Source: Nissolia schottii (Eukaryota > Streptophyta > Magnoliopsida > Fabales > Fabaceae). From it: 64,000 bases of DNA. Shown here in pieces: positions 11,117-22,800 of this stretch (the first letter of the stretch is position 1; each line of letters begins with the position of its first letter). The stretch lies in contig QANU01112481.1 of assembly GCA_003254905.1 (NCBI GenBank), forward strand, positions 1 through 64,000. The letters run 5' to 3'. Both the position numbers and the translations under genes were made by a program. A model generated the notes under the pieces. The model saw only the letters and a program-made list of their open reading frames with translations, was not told where the DNA came from and searched no databases.

Positions 11117-11662
11117 TGTAACGACCCAAAAATCGTTACTAGTATGTAAGAGACTAGTTTCCTTACGAAAGCATCTTAAGGAACGTTTTTCATAAAAGCA
11201 TGTCTTTTTAACTTCAATAAAAAAACAAATAAAAACTTTCTTTTCTCAATAAAAATAAACTCTTTATAATAAATACAAATATGCATGTAAAATATGTGAC
11301 CGGTCTAAAGATCCTGTTTGTATACAGTTGAAACACTCTAGACACTTACTTGATTACGAATTTAAAATAAATCTAACAAATCTTATGGATAGTTTTACCT
11401 CAAGGTGACTATTGATTCAACAATCTTGACGATGCTGGAACTGACCATGATCTCCATGCGTTGTTGCTTCTACATCCTAACTTGCAATTGGAAGGGAGGT
11501 TAAGAGGTGAGAACTCTGGGGAGAGCATCAGTGAGCGAACGATCACCCATAGCACCTACAGGACGGTTCGAAACATGGACATACATATGTAATACATATA
11601 ATACTATTCACACAAAAAGGTTATAATATCATAATACTAATAAATAAGCTTTCATGAAAAAT
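11117..11662 (-). mobile_element. Truncated family B LTR (5' LTR)
   Basis: It starts TGTAACGACCCAAAAATCG and aligns with 8722-9265 through the ataagctttcatgaaaa block. It then stops matching near 11660, where unrelated sequence begins. It is the right-hand LTR of the short element whose internal region is 10733-11116. The truncation removed the outer part, so no target-site duplication can be tested. Confidence 0.6.
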
Positions 11663-13276
11663 TAAAATGACGTTTGTTGTAGTTGTTGTAATTAGCACGT
11701 TTTGAAAATCAAACTCAATGATAGTTGAAATGAGTTTTTGACGGATAAAAATTTCTTGTTGCACAATTTCTATTTCGTCGGCATTTGAGTTGAATGAGAA
11801 AAGTATGATCTATAATTAAGCATGTTTGATTGGAATGAATTTACACCCTGTGAGCCTTTGAGCCTTTGCAAGGATGGCAAGACTACACGCCACTCCTTTT
11901 CTTTTGCTTGTCCACTTACGTGTAATTATCTCTAAAACTTGCATGAATCTCTGTTGCTTAAATTTTAGTACATCCCATGATTTGTGAAATGATAGAGGCA
12001 TGTTTTTGTTGTTTCAGTGGACCATATAGCCAACCTATCACTATTCCCTTATTTGGCCAAATTGACCCTGTATTCCCATTTTTCTTGACTTAAAGCACAT
12101 CAAGAGCCAATAAGCGAAAAATCATGTTGTCCCTAACCTTAAGGTTTAAGAGAATTTTGGTTACATTTTGATATGTGCAAGGACACAAGTGTGGGAGACT
12201 TTCTCGTGGACTAGCAAAGTTTAAGTGTGGAGGGTGCCAAGTCTAGCAATGTGGCTAGCAAATGTAAAAATATATGGGAGAACATGAGAAATGTGTTATG
12301 AAAAATTGGAATAAAAGAAAAATTCTAAAAGGATTATACCCCGCAAGAAAGAAATCTTCCAAAGACAATACTCCCCCGGGAGTAAAAAAATGAAAAATAA
12401 ATAAATAAATGTCGTGGGGAATATACAGTCCCGCTATTTGTATACCACAAAAAGTGGACACCATGTGTACACCACACAAAGAAATAAATGTTACAAAATA
12501 GAAAAATAAACATTACAAAACAGAAAAATAAACATTATCAAACATATAAACGAGCATTATTAAACACACGTTTGTTTATACACACAAAACATATAAATAA
12601 ATAATATCAAACACATAAACGAGTAATATTAAACATACGTGTGTCTATGTACACATAAATATTCAGTGACAGTGTTTGTTTCTCTATTTTATAATGTTTA
12701 TTTATCTATTTGGGTGTACACAAGTGTCGGTTTTTTAGGTCTACAAATAGTTTTTTTTTAAATCTTGTGTGGGTACTTTGGAATTAGAGAGTGAAGTTTG
12801 TTGTAAAATGTGATGAAAGTGTAGTAACACTTATGCCTTGCATATATGTTATTGTTCTCGTCAACCTTTTGGTCAGTAGCTCACTTATCCATATGAAATC
12901 CAAACTTTGACCCATGCATTGTTATAACCTAATAAAAGACCCCTTGATACATATCATGTGTGTATTCGATACTTTGACTTAGATGAAGGCCAGCTTATGG
13001 CGGCAATACTTGTGTTTGACTGGAAATTTGAATTAACCCACACACATTGAGTGATGAGAGAAACACACCCAGATGAGCCATTTCAATCATTCATGCTTAA
13101 GATTTATACATGTTTATATGATGTTGCACTTGCCATTGGGATCTAGACTGTGCACCACGTTGAAATTCATCATTAACTGTCATCTTTCTTTCATTTTGTT
13201 TGATTGGTTGTTCTTCTTCCTAGTTGCATTTTAAGCTTTACATGAAGACATTCAAATGTTTAAGTGTGGGGTTATT
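11663..13276 (+). other. Gene-free stretch, probable non-coding tail of an LTR retrotransposon
   Basis: No coding frame is recognisable. The end of the stretch (taagtgtggggttatt, 13261-13276) resembles the purine-rich tract that precedes the 3' LTR of Ty3/gypsy elements with a long non-coding 3' region. The stretch also contains a MITE at 12434-12750. Assignment is inference. Confidence 0.3.
12434..12750. mobile_element. MITE, family M copy 1
   Basis: The ends are imperfect inverted repeats of about 40 bases: CTATTTGTATACC at the left and its counterpart at the right, ending TCTACAAATAG. Inside are mirrored blocks of agaaataaatgttacaaaat and attttataatgtttattt. A related element lies at 21362-21691. 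No coding capacity is present. The target-site duplication is not clear. Confidence 0.65.
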
Positions 13277-13440
13277 TGATAGTGTCAATTGTACACCTAT
13301 CTTTTCCTCTATAATTAGACATTTTGCATGAATTTTATGATTAATAATCATGCATTTACTTCGGTTTCCAAATTTGGTCTCTTTAGACGCGATTTTGTAA
13401 ATACTTGTTAATTTTGTTTCTTCATTGCAGGTACAACTGA
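13277..13440 (+). mobile_element. Possible truncated 3' LTR start
   Basis: TGATAGTGTC follows directly on the purine-rich tract agtgtggggttatt, as a 3' LTR would. The sequence runs to a break before LINE-like DNA begins near 13470. No second LTR was found, so confidence is low. Confidence 0.3.
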
Positions 13441-13469
13441 AATGTGTTGTTCTCAATGCTTATGTGGAG

Positions 13470-14750
13470 GATAGCATCATTTGGAAGCATCTACCAACAT
13501 GCAACCTTTCAGTCTGTTATTGGGGCAAGGAGATTGAAAAGCATGCTTTGGGCGAGTCAGAGCAGTGTGGAAGAATTGCAAAAACTTGGTAGAATTTAGT
13601 TCCACCAAAGGCAAAACTCTTGGCATGGATGGCTATGTTTGGGCGGTTGAGTACTAAAGATCATCTTTAGAGAATTGAGATTATTTAAGGTGATGCACGA
13701 TGTGTTATTCGCAATGCAGAGAAGAATCTATTTCACATTTGTTTGTTAGTTGTAACTTTGCTTGGATGACTTGGTGCTATTTCCTGAAAGAATGAGGGAT
13801 CAATTGTGACGACTCTAAAAATTTATAGCCTTGATACTAATTGTGATGACCTTAGAAATTACCACCAGCACACAAGAGACTAATTCCCTTACAAAAGTCT
13901 TTTAACGTGTTAATCACGAAAATACGCAACATTTTATAAACAATTTTTAAGAAAACCTTTTCTTGGAAGACTGGGTGCTATTGCTTGAAAGAATGAGAGA
14001 TCACTTGAACATGTCCACAAAATTTAGAGGTATTTTTCGCTTCCTAGCTAGCAATTCCCTTTGCAAATTTTGGGTAGGATCATTGGAAAATTCTGTTTTA
14101 TGTGATTATTTGGTCACTTTGATTGTATCGGAATAACATTATTTTTTTTATAAAAAGAAAGTGGATTGGTGTGGGTTTATACATTCTCCGTGGAGAATAT
14201 GGCATTCTTGGCGTGAGGATGGACATCACATGAAAAATGAAGGGAATGTAATTGCAAATATGACAATGAGTGTACTGTTTATGGGTCCATATAAAATATT
14301 TTCTTGGTGGGTTTGTTGCCACTATGACCCAATGAGGGATGCTTATCTGATAGGAGGTAATTTATCTCATACATGATCAAGTAATGGTGGTGGTTTGTGT
14401 AAGGTGTTGAAGGCAAATTCTAGGACAAGGGCAAGAACTTTGGACATTTCAAGAAGGGATACAATATGCTTTGGAGTATTTACAATGTGTGGAGTCAGAC
14501 TTGTTGGTGATGACTTCTTCGACGCTAATGAAATCTTGGGTTAATAATGAGCAAAAACTGGTTTGGGATCTGCATTTTGTTTAAAATTTGGCATTTAAAA
14601 TATTGGTTTATGAATATGGAGTTGGTGCTTGTTACTTGGAAATTAGATAGGTGAAAAAAATCATGGCTGGACATTGCTACTTAGATTGCTAAGGAAGACC
14701 TAAGGGGGAAAATCTTATTTTTTTGGTGTTGAATTTCTTTAATCTCAAAT
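13470..14750 (+). pseudogene. Decayed LINE 3' region (RT zinc-binding and RNase H-like part)
   Basis: From 13599 the translation reads VPPKAKLLAWMAMFGRLSTK, which fits the zinc-binding region that follows the reverse transcriptase of plant LINEs (family pattern VPPKVKxFxWR...GRLPT). After a stop, CVICNAE continues in the same frame; the HLF..C half of the zinc motif lies in the +1 frame, so there is at least one frameshift. Near 14100 VIIWSLWLYRNNIIF matches the usual WxxWxxRNxxIF segment. Stops and frameshifts throughout mean no product is expected. An LTR fragment interrupts it at about 13805-13960. Confidence 0.65.
13805..13960. mobile_element. Small family B-like LTR fragment inside the LINE remnant
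   Basis: The text gtgatgaccttagaaattacc, agagactaattcccttac and the following block resemble the first 130 bases of the family B LTRs at 7603, 8722 and 11117. A diverged copy of about 44 bases of LINE sequence lies on both sides (about 13760-13804 and 13961-14004). Confidence 0.45.
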
Positions 14751-15440
14751 TAATTATGGATGAAAAGAAGTGCAACTGCCATGTGTCACACCACCACGTC
14801 AGTTTGTTTGTGCCACATCAGTGAAGTTAGTTAGTTTTACGATGAATAGACTACAAATTTATCAATCAAATAAAAATAACAGAATAAAAATGTCATTTTA
14901 CCAATTTTAAATCAAAACTAATCCTCATTTGATAAAATCCTCATCTCCAATATCCGAAAGTTCACCCAAGGTTGTGCCATGTGTATCTCGGTGGTGTGGA
15001 ATAATTTATAAATGATGATGTACTTAATTACTTATTGGATCATAGAAAAAAGAATTACTTATTGGATCATAGTGGCCTGAGGGCCAGAAGAACGACAAAG
15101 ACCCATAACACTATTCAATGGTGGATCAACAATCATTTCTTTCGAGACCAAACATACATACATGTGGAAGAGGGTTGAACCATGCCAACAAGTCCCTTCC
15201 CTCTTAGTTGGGGCAACTTGTGGGCTTTCAGTTGATGAATACTTGTAGTGTAAGTTGGGCCAATCTGTTTCAATGAAGCATTTTCATGACAACAAAAAGA
15301 AAAATTGTAAGTATTCATTGTGGTTTGTTTCTTCTTTAGAAGTTTGTTTCATGCTTTACTAAGCAGTCAACCCAAATTAGTTTCCTAAACCCTAAATGCA
15401 ATTAATATATTGAAATATTAAAAGCAATTAATTCTTACTT
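14751..15440. other. No gene recognised
   Basis: AT-rich single-copy-looking DNA. The short open frames (for example 15133-15318, minus) have no recognisable domain or splice context. Nothing here could be assigned. Confidence 0.5.
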
Positions 15441-16100
15441 TACTCTCTCTCTTTCGTTTTAACGGTCCATTTTCTATTTTTTAAGATTTCAAAATATCTG
15501 TCCATTTACAAAATTTAGGTATAATTATTTCTTCTTCTTTTTCATTTATACTCCTAATTGTGGTGGAGCATTTATTAGTACAGTAGATGTGAAAAGAGTA
15601 ATAATTGTATTAAAATTTAAAAAAATTATTTTTCTATATATGAACAATTTTGTCAATTCATACTATTTTGTGCATTTATTAATATATATTTTTTATTTAA
15701 CTTGACATGTGTAGTGTGTGATTTTAGACAGTTAAAATGGAATGGGGGGTATTTATTAATTAAAAAAATGTTTAAGAGGATATATATCATTGAGATTACT
15801 CCCTATGTTATGTTTTAACTTCAAAAACTAAACATTACACATACCAAGGCAAAAAAAATAAAACATCTTAGTAAATGCATGAAATATTATGAATTAACAA
15901 AATTATCCTTGTATAAAAAATTAAATTTCTATTTCAGTGCAATTATTACTCTTTTCACATCCATTATACTAATAAATACTCCACTATAACTAGGGGTATG
16001 AATGAAAAAAAAATAATTACACATAAATATTATAAATGAACAAATATTTTAAAATCTTGAAAATTTGAAAATGGATGGTTAAAACAAAACGAAAGTAGTA
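15441..16100. mobile_element. Fold-back MITE with long inverted arms
   Basis: The left arm (15441 to about 15750) and right arm (about 15785-16100) are imperfect reverse complements. Matching blocks include ctttcgttttaac with its partner aaaacaaaacgaaag, and gtgaaaagagtaataattg with caattattactcttttcac. The outer ends are TACT..AGTA, consistent with a TA target. The whole could fold into a hairpin with a loop of about 35 bases, the form expected of a Stowaway-like MITE or a miRNA-like precursor. Confidence 0.7.
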
Positions 16101-18139
16101 ATTGTTACAATGTGATAATAATGTAAAACATTTATATACTTTTATATATTAACATCCAATTAAATCTTATCACATAAAAAAAAAGATTAACTCTCTGATT
16201 AAAAAATTCAACAGTATATCATTACCTATTTAGAGAAGTGATTTATCCTATATATATTGAAATTACATTCATGTTTAGTCTAAAATTCTCACTAAACCAT
16301 TTTTTTTATGGTTCAATTAATCATGTTGGTTGTCCAAATTTTTTTAACATTTAAAATTGTGCCATTCCTTGGTTAATTTTTCGGGTGAGAAATGAGAATA
16401 TTGTGTTGCTATCAATAACTTTTTCTCATCCTTAAATAAATCTTAAGAGATATTGTAGTTAAAGTAAATGAAAGGCTATTAAGTTAGAATCTTAAATTAC
16501 TATCTAAATGTAATGAATCGATGTAGATGGCTAGATGCGTCCTAAAGATTGTTCTAAAAAGACTTAATCTCGGATAACATTAAAATTATGCCAAAAAATG
16601 ATAATCTTTTTGGGAATGGCTAAATTCCATGTTAACATGATTGGGACACTAAGTATAAGTAAACAATGGCAGTACCATAAATCAGTGCACACTTGAAATA
16701 TGCGATTATATTCTGTCACCAAATTGTTTAAAACTGTGTTGGTATTAGGTCAATTAGTTAATGGCAAATTTCTTGATTCACTTAATGATGGAGATAAGGC
16801 CTTGCATTAAAGCCCTCCATGTTGGATGTACTTCTATTTTTGTCTCCCTCAATGCATTATTAAAACATTACTTTATCCTTAAATGGCTGAGAGAGCTTGC
16901 TAGTTCCTCCCACTTTTTGACCACAAGGAACCTCTTTCCAAGCTAAGCTAAATTGTGCACTCGGTTGGAAAGCACTCATGTGCCTCTTGGTCCCTTGACT
17001 CCCTTTCATCTACAATAACAATATCTATCATTTTCATTTCAATGCGCTTGCATAGCAAATTAAATCAATTTAATTAAATTGGAGAATGAAATTATATAAT
17101 ATGTGATATATTGTGTTGAGAAAAGTTTTAAAATAAAATAAAATATTGTTTTAAAGCATGTCACTAATGTCGATTTATTATTTTTTTTATTTTGGTTATT
17201 TGAACTAAATAACAAAATGGATTTTTTTTATAAAAATGATAAAATTACTCGTTTCGTGGCGGTTTAAAATTGGACTTTAGCAGAGGTCAAAAACTTAATC
17301 TCGGATAACATTAAAATCACATCAAAACTTAATCAATAATAATGAGCTGGATCAAAACTTTACAAGAAGATTTTAACTGTCACATAATTCATACTTTCGA
17401 GCAATTATAATTGCGACTAAACACCCGCCACAAAACAAATCAATTTATGATGATTATTTCAATGGTTCTTGATAACCGCCAGAAAAAACTTATTGTCACT
17501 TTAAACCAATCCTCTTTTACTTTATTGTTTTTTCGTTGAAGTTATCACACGCACATACGTATATACCACAAAGTTTATTGAAAAGATTAGCTTTAGGGGA
17601 AGGCTTGTCCAAGTCTAGAATTAAAGCATGTATCTCATCGAGCCCTTATAAAAAACTACTTATAAATCATCTCATAATTTTTTGGTTAATTGTTTTATTT
17701 TTAGAGATGTCTACAAGTCAGCGAAAGAATTAGTTATTATGCCCGCACCGATGAACATCTTCGTAGGGTAAGAAAAAATTCATCCCATAACTCCCACTTA
17801 AAACTCCTCCAATGCCTAAAATTTGTGGAAAAGGGGAATATTTTCACATTTGTCTAATAAAAAATTATATCTTTAATTTAATAAAATATATCATAACTTT
17901 GGTTCATTAAATAATCATCAGCACAACTAGAATTTAATTCCTAAACCTAAGACCTCTAATTAAGCTATAATAAACCCACCATCTCATCTTTTATTTTTAT
18001 ATTTTAAAAATTGCATTCAATTTAATAAGGTTTAAATTTAGAATCTCATGCATACTACCTAAACCCCCACCACACCATCTCATCTATACATTCATTAGTA
18101 TTTGTTCAGTAATAATCAAAGAAAATATAATTTATATAC

Positions 18140-18141
<2 letters not shown>
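16101..18141. other. No gene recognised
   Basis: AT-rich intergenic DNA with short open frames only (16761-16946 and 17536-17733, plus), neither with a recognisable domain. No promoter or repeat structure could be assigned with confidence. Confidence 0.5.

Positions 18142-18177
<36 letters not shown>
18142..18177. repeat. (AT)n microsatellite
   Basis: An uninterrupted run of AT dinucleotides. Confidence 0.95.
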
Positions 18178-18178
<1 letters not shown>

Positions 18179-21100
18179 CTTATTTATTTTCAAAGTGAAT
18201 TTAATTAAAAAGATTTTTTTTTCCTACTTCCTATAAAATTTTCCTCATCTTACAAGAAACATTTGAGGTCAATAACAAGTATCTAACATCAATAAAATAA
18301 AATATCAACTATAAAGGATAGACCTTTAAGACCCTTTTAACTTGATTGCGATATGATTCTTATTTAATTGATGAGTTGTATCCAGGTTGTAACTAGTATG
18401 CATTTATCTATCATCTATCATATATTCTGAAAATCTGAAGTCTTTTTCTTCTGTTCCTTTTTTGCTAAGAGAATTGAGCTCCAATACTTTAGCAGTCATT
18501 CTCAAACTACATAACTACATAATTAACTAATGTCAAAGCATTTTCAACCAATAGGTCTCGAACTCCTCATAGCCATGTTATAAGCCGTTTTTGAAGACTC
18601 TCCAAAGTGTAAATACAAAGAGGAAAATGACAAGAGTGCACAAAACCAGCACGCATCTTCTTGTTGTTGTGCTTTAGTTAGACAAAATTCTAAACATATG
18701 GATTTAATTAACAAAAAGTTTAAAAGTGCAAGATCCTATAACCTTTACTCATTTTCCAAAGGTCAAGCACATAAGGTTTGGAATTGGAAAATACTTAACT
18801 GCCCGAGAAGTGGCTAGAACGCGAGACGTTTGGTATGAAAATATTGTGTGGTCACGAAGCATCATACTCAATTATATTTTGTTACCCAAATAATGATATT
18901 TCAACTTTAAATGTATGGATATCAATGCTCAAAATGAGCAAAACCAGGTTTTAGATTATATGGGATATAATCAAAGGATGAAGAACGGAAACAGAACGTG
19001 CGATTCAATGGCCCTTTCCTAGTGAGAGATGACAACAGAGGGTAGTGTACCTGCAATGACCTCCATACTCAAATTGGAGATGGGAGGCAAATTAGGGTAA
19101 GAGCACATACCTGTGGTAAAGTGGGTATTTATAGTTGAATGGTGAATAACTAAATTTCTTATGTATCGAGATAGGGTTTCTTCTAATCTCGAATTGACTT
19201 TGGGGCGCACTCATCCAAAGAGAGGTGCTTGCATGCAAGGCTCCACTTAAGCCCTACAAGACTAGGTTTCAGGTTGGGTCTAACCCAAAGTCCTTTATAT
19301 TAGCTTTCATGACCCATGTTCTTAGTCCGTAACAATTACTAACTCTAAAATATTATTTTATATGTGGTCAGAGCATATTAGTGCTTCATTACCATACAAC
19401 AATTTCATTATTAATAGTTTTGTATTAAACAAAAATTAGTGTGTAATCATGAAATGTGATGTTGGACATACTCTTGATTACACATAGATGATATTTCAAC
19501 TTTTAAGTATGTGTGGTCAGATTGACCCAAGTTGAAATTGTTGTGGAAATAATACGGATGATGGAGTATTTTAGCTAACTGACTAATGGCTAAATGAGAA
19601 CACAAAATAGGATAGGGAGAGAACCTTACCCTAAAATAAAAAACAGTGAAAAAGACAAAGATGAGATGGAGCGATTATAGAACAAAATCATACAAATGCA
19701 TTGTCCTTAAAGGTTTTATCTCTGCCCTACCTGAAGCAAAGCTTAGTGGAAATGCCTCAAAGGGATTCCCTCCATGATCACCTCAAGAACTCACCCCACA
19801 TGCAATCCCTGACAATAGTGAGCAGAGGATCTAATTCCAAATCTTAAAAGAGCAATGACGGCTGTGGGGTGACCTTGCGAAGCTCAGAAAAGGAGGACAA
19901 TGAGGATGAACAGTAACCTCGGCTATTGTAGCAACAAAATCGCAACACCAGGAGGAAGAAGAAGCAACAATAGTGTAAAGAGTAAGTGGGAGAGGGAGAG
20001 TTAGTAATGATGTGTGTTTTTGATCTCTGGTGGGCTAAGTACAAAAAGGCCAAAGGGTTGCTTAATAATAACGCATGGGTCTAGCTGTCACAAGACAAGA
20101 GGTCCAATGCTTTATGTCTCCAACAATCATAAACAAAAAAAGGAGAATTGGGTCAAAAATAAATTAATAAGGCAAAACGCCTAATGGTCTTAAGACGAGA
20201 CGGGGAGGGGTGGTGTGACATGACAAGGTCCAAATCCACATTGCCCACTTAGTACCATAGGTATTAACTTGTGAATTAAATCTATATGTAAATGTTTCTC
20301 TTAAGCCAACACCAAGTTGTAATGTGGGGTTTTCCCTTTTGCCAAATCAAAGATTAAGTTTAAAACACACATAAAAACCCTTAAATCCAACAAAAATGTC
20401 ATTTTAGGTGTAATCACACAAGATTTACTTTTATTAAACCTACCCTGTTTAGTTATATATCGTTTTCGTTCCCCAATATAATCTTAATATGTCAGTTTAG
20501 CAGGGTAATTCAGGCTGCTTGGCAAATGTTTTGGAATTTGCATGATGAGGAACAAAGATTGGGATGATTACTCAAGACAATTATTGAACAAATTAAGCAA
20601 GCTAGGACATAGAGTTAATTCCCCATTCAATTAGTTGTCTAAAGTCTAACATGGCCAACCACAGCTTATCATGTCATGCTGTTTAGCCAATTGAGGCTAT
20701 GTTGCCACGAGCACCTTGTCGGCCAGGTTCCTTATGGGGTTGCTCTACATATATCTTGATGATTAGGCAGGCATACTCTGGAAAATCTAAACTTTACACC
20801 AATTAATTCTTTTTAGCTCTCTCTTTCCAACCGTTGAAAGTATATCTTAAGAGAACCAAAACTTCTAAAGCTGCTCATAAAAGAGAACTAATTAGTTGCT
20901 AATTGATATTTCTTGGTAGTGACTTTGTTTTACTTTGGCTTTTGGGTTTGACCTTTGTGATGATATGTTTCTTTATTCAGACTACACTGTTTCAGGTTTA
21001 TGAATCTCTCTTTCTTTTTAATTATAGCATCTCACACGAGTAATTAGTCTTACTTTCCATACCTTTTAGTGTTCTATTAATTAGAAAGATTATGATAACG

Positions 21101-21361
21101 AATGATCTCTGACCACTAACTGGGGTATGGTTATAAACACGTGTCCTCTATTAAGAAACCTAAGAAGACGCACCACAAAATCGTGTAATATATCTGTGTT
21201 TTTTTTTCTTTTTTTTTTTTTCGATGGAGTTATGTAGAAATTCAGGCATAGATAGCCAGAATAGTGGGAGAATCGAAACTAAGATCAGTAATTACCATGT
21301 TACCATATATAAGTATCATTTGGTAATTATATACCCATATAAACAAAAAAAATAAAAAAAA
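18178..21361. other. No gene recognised
   Basis: Gene-poor DNA. Short minus-strand frames at 19019-19210 and 19844-20053 show no known domain; the latter is serine- and leucine-rich low-complexity sequence. A poly-T stretch lies near 21200-21225. Parts are moderately GC-rich (20640-20780) but nothing identifiable was found. Confidence 0.5.
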
Positions 21362-21691
21362 TATTTGTACACCTCAAATTAGTCCCCTGATAGCCATCTA
21401 AATAAAGAAACAAACATTATAAAATAAAGAAATAAATATTATAAAATAGAAAAATAAACATTGTCAAATATGGAAAACGAGTAATATTAAACGTGCATGA
21501 ACACGCAAAAATGTTTGACGACAATATTTGTTTCTCTGTTTTATAGCAATATTAAACTCATACATGCACGGGACACGCAAAAAATGTCCCGTAACAATGT
21601 TTATTTCTCTGTTGTGTAATGTTTGTTTCTCTCTTTTTTATTTCTTTATTTAGGTGATTGTTGACTGTCTATTTTTAATGTGTACAAATAG
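21362..21691. mobile_element. MITE, family M copy 2
   Basis: It starts TATTTGTACACC and ends GTGTACAAATAG, with mirrored internal blocks (ctaaataaagaaacaaacat and its counterpart near 21620-21655). Length (330 bases), termini and the aataaacatt/aatgtttatt blocks match the element at 12434-12750. It is non-coding. Confidence 0.65.
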
Positions 21692-21696
21692 CGAGA

Positions 21697-21699
<3 letters not shown>

Positions 21700-21731
<32 letters not shown>
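21700..21731. repeat. (TA)n microsatellite
   Basis: A TA dinucleotide run directly after MITE family M copy 2. Confidence 0.95.
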
Positions 21732-21734
<3 letters not shown>

Positions 21735-21799
21735 AGCATAACAAGGAATACATAGGACTCACTAACACATTAAATCAATGAAGTGACATAACTAGAAGT

Positions 21800-22330
21800 G
21801 AAACAATGCAAGTGATCACTAATCGTCAATGTTGTAGTGCCCTGATAGCGCTGTGACACTGACGTCGCAAAATTCTATGTTGGCCCTGATAGTGCCCTAG
21901 CAGAGCTATAGTGTTAGCAAGCACAATGTCGTGGTGTCCCTGTGGCGCAGTTGTGCTGGCGTTGCCGCCAGTAATCCTAAAAGGTGGACGAAAAAGACAA
22001 AAGAGAGGACTAGGGAACTTAACACTCGTGAAGAACAATGAACGATCGTCTTTGAGCTCCCTAAACTTCACAAAGATTCACACTAGGAGGGACCTTCACT
22101 TGCACTTGTGAAAAAATAATAAAAATAATTATTTTCCAATGCATGTTCAAACTCATGAGGTAAGACTCTATTTATAGGGGAAAACTAGCACCTCCACACT
22201 CTCACACAACAGATGTTAGAATTCTAGGCAGAAAGGAACATTATTATGCTCTCACAGTGCAACTATGCTACGGCATGGGTGCTATGGCGCTTGTATTGGC
22301 GGCTTTTCGTGAGATGGCGCCCTCCTAGCA
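21800..22330. other. Probable LTR fragment, unassigned
   Basis: Sequence with repeated gcgct/agcgc and gcgcc words, and ctatttatagggg at about 22170-22182, which resembles the TATA-region text of the family B LTR near 10630. It precedes a Copia-like gag/protease remnant. Borders could not be fixed and no frame is meaningful. Confidence 0.3.
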
Positions 22331-22418
22331 CCATGACGCTGCTGTTGGAAGGGCCCCTTCGCGATAACTTAGACTGTATATCATGTATTTTAAGGTCACT
22401 GAACGTATGAGTTATCAC

Positions 22419-22800
22419 AAGTTCAGTGTCAATTTTGCAACAGGTATGGCCACGTTTCCTAGGAGTCCTGGTACAAAAACGATCCACAATACCAACCTAC
22501 ACCACAATAGCAACATGCTATGAACCATGGTGGCTCTTGTTCTCATGCTTTTTAGGATTATCTAGTAGTTCTAGTGGCCTCAGTTGCACCTTCTCAACAA
22601 AACAATTGTCAAGCCATAGTTCCAGTACCTTCAACTGTCTATGATCTACTTTGGTACCCTGATTCAAGTGCCTCAAATCATATAACCATTGATGCTTTAG
22701 TGTTCAATGATAGAAGCACCTATGATGGTTTTGAACATATGCAAATTGACAACGGAGTAGGTATGAGTATGATGCGCTACATACTAGTAAGTGCACTAGT
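22419..22800 (+). pseudogene. Copia gag/protease remnant
   Basis: From 22427 the frame reads CQFCNRYGHVS, a broken CCHC zinc knuckle of Copia gag: the third residue after H is a stop and the last Cys codon has become Ser. From 22652 a second frame reads WYPDSSASNHIT, matching the retroviral-type aspartic protease signature WYPDSGASNHIT of Copia polyproteins, with Gly changed to Ser. The remnant ends about 22790 with no integrase after it. It cannot make a functional protein. Confidence 0.7.
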
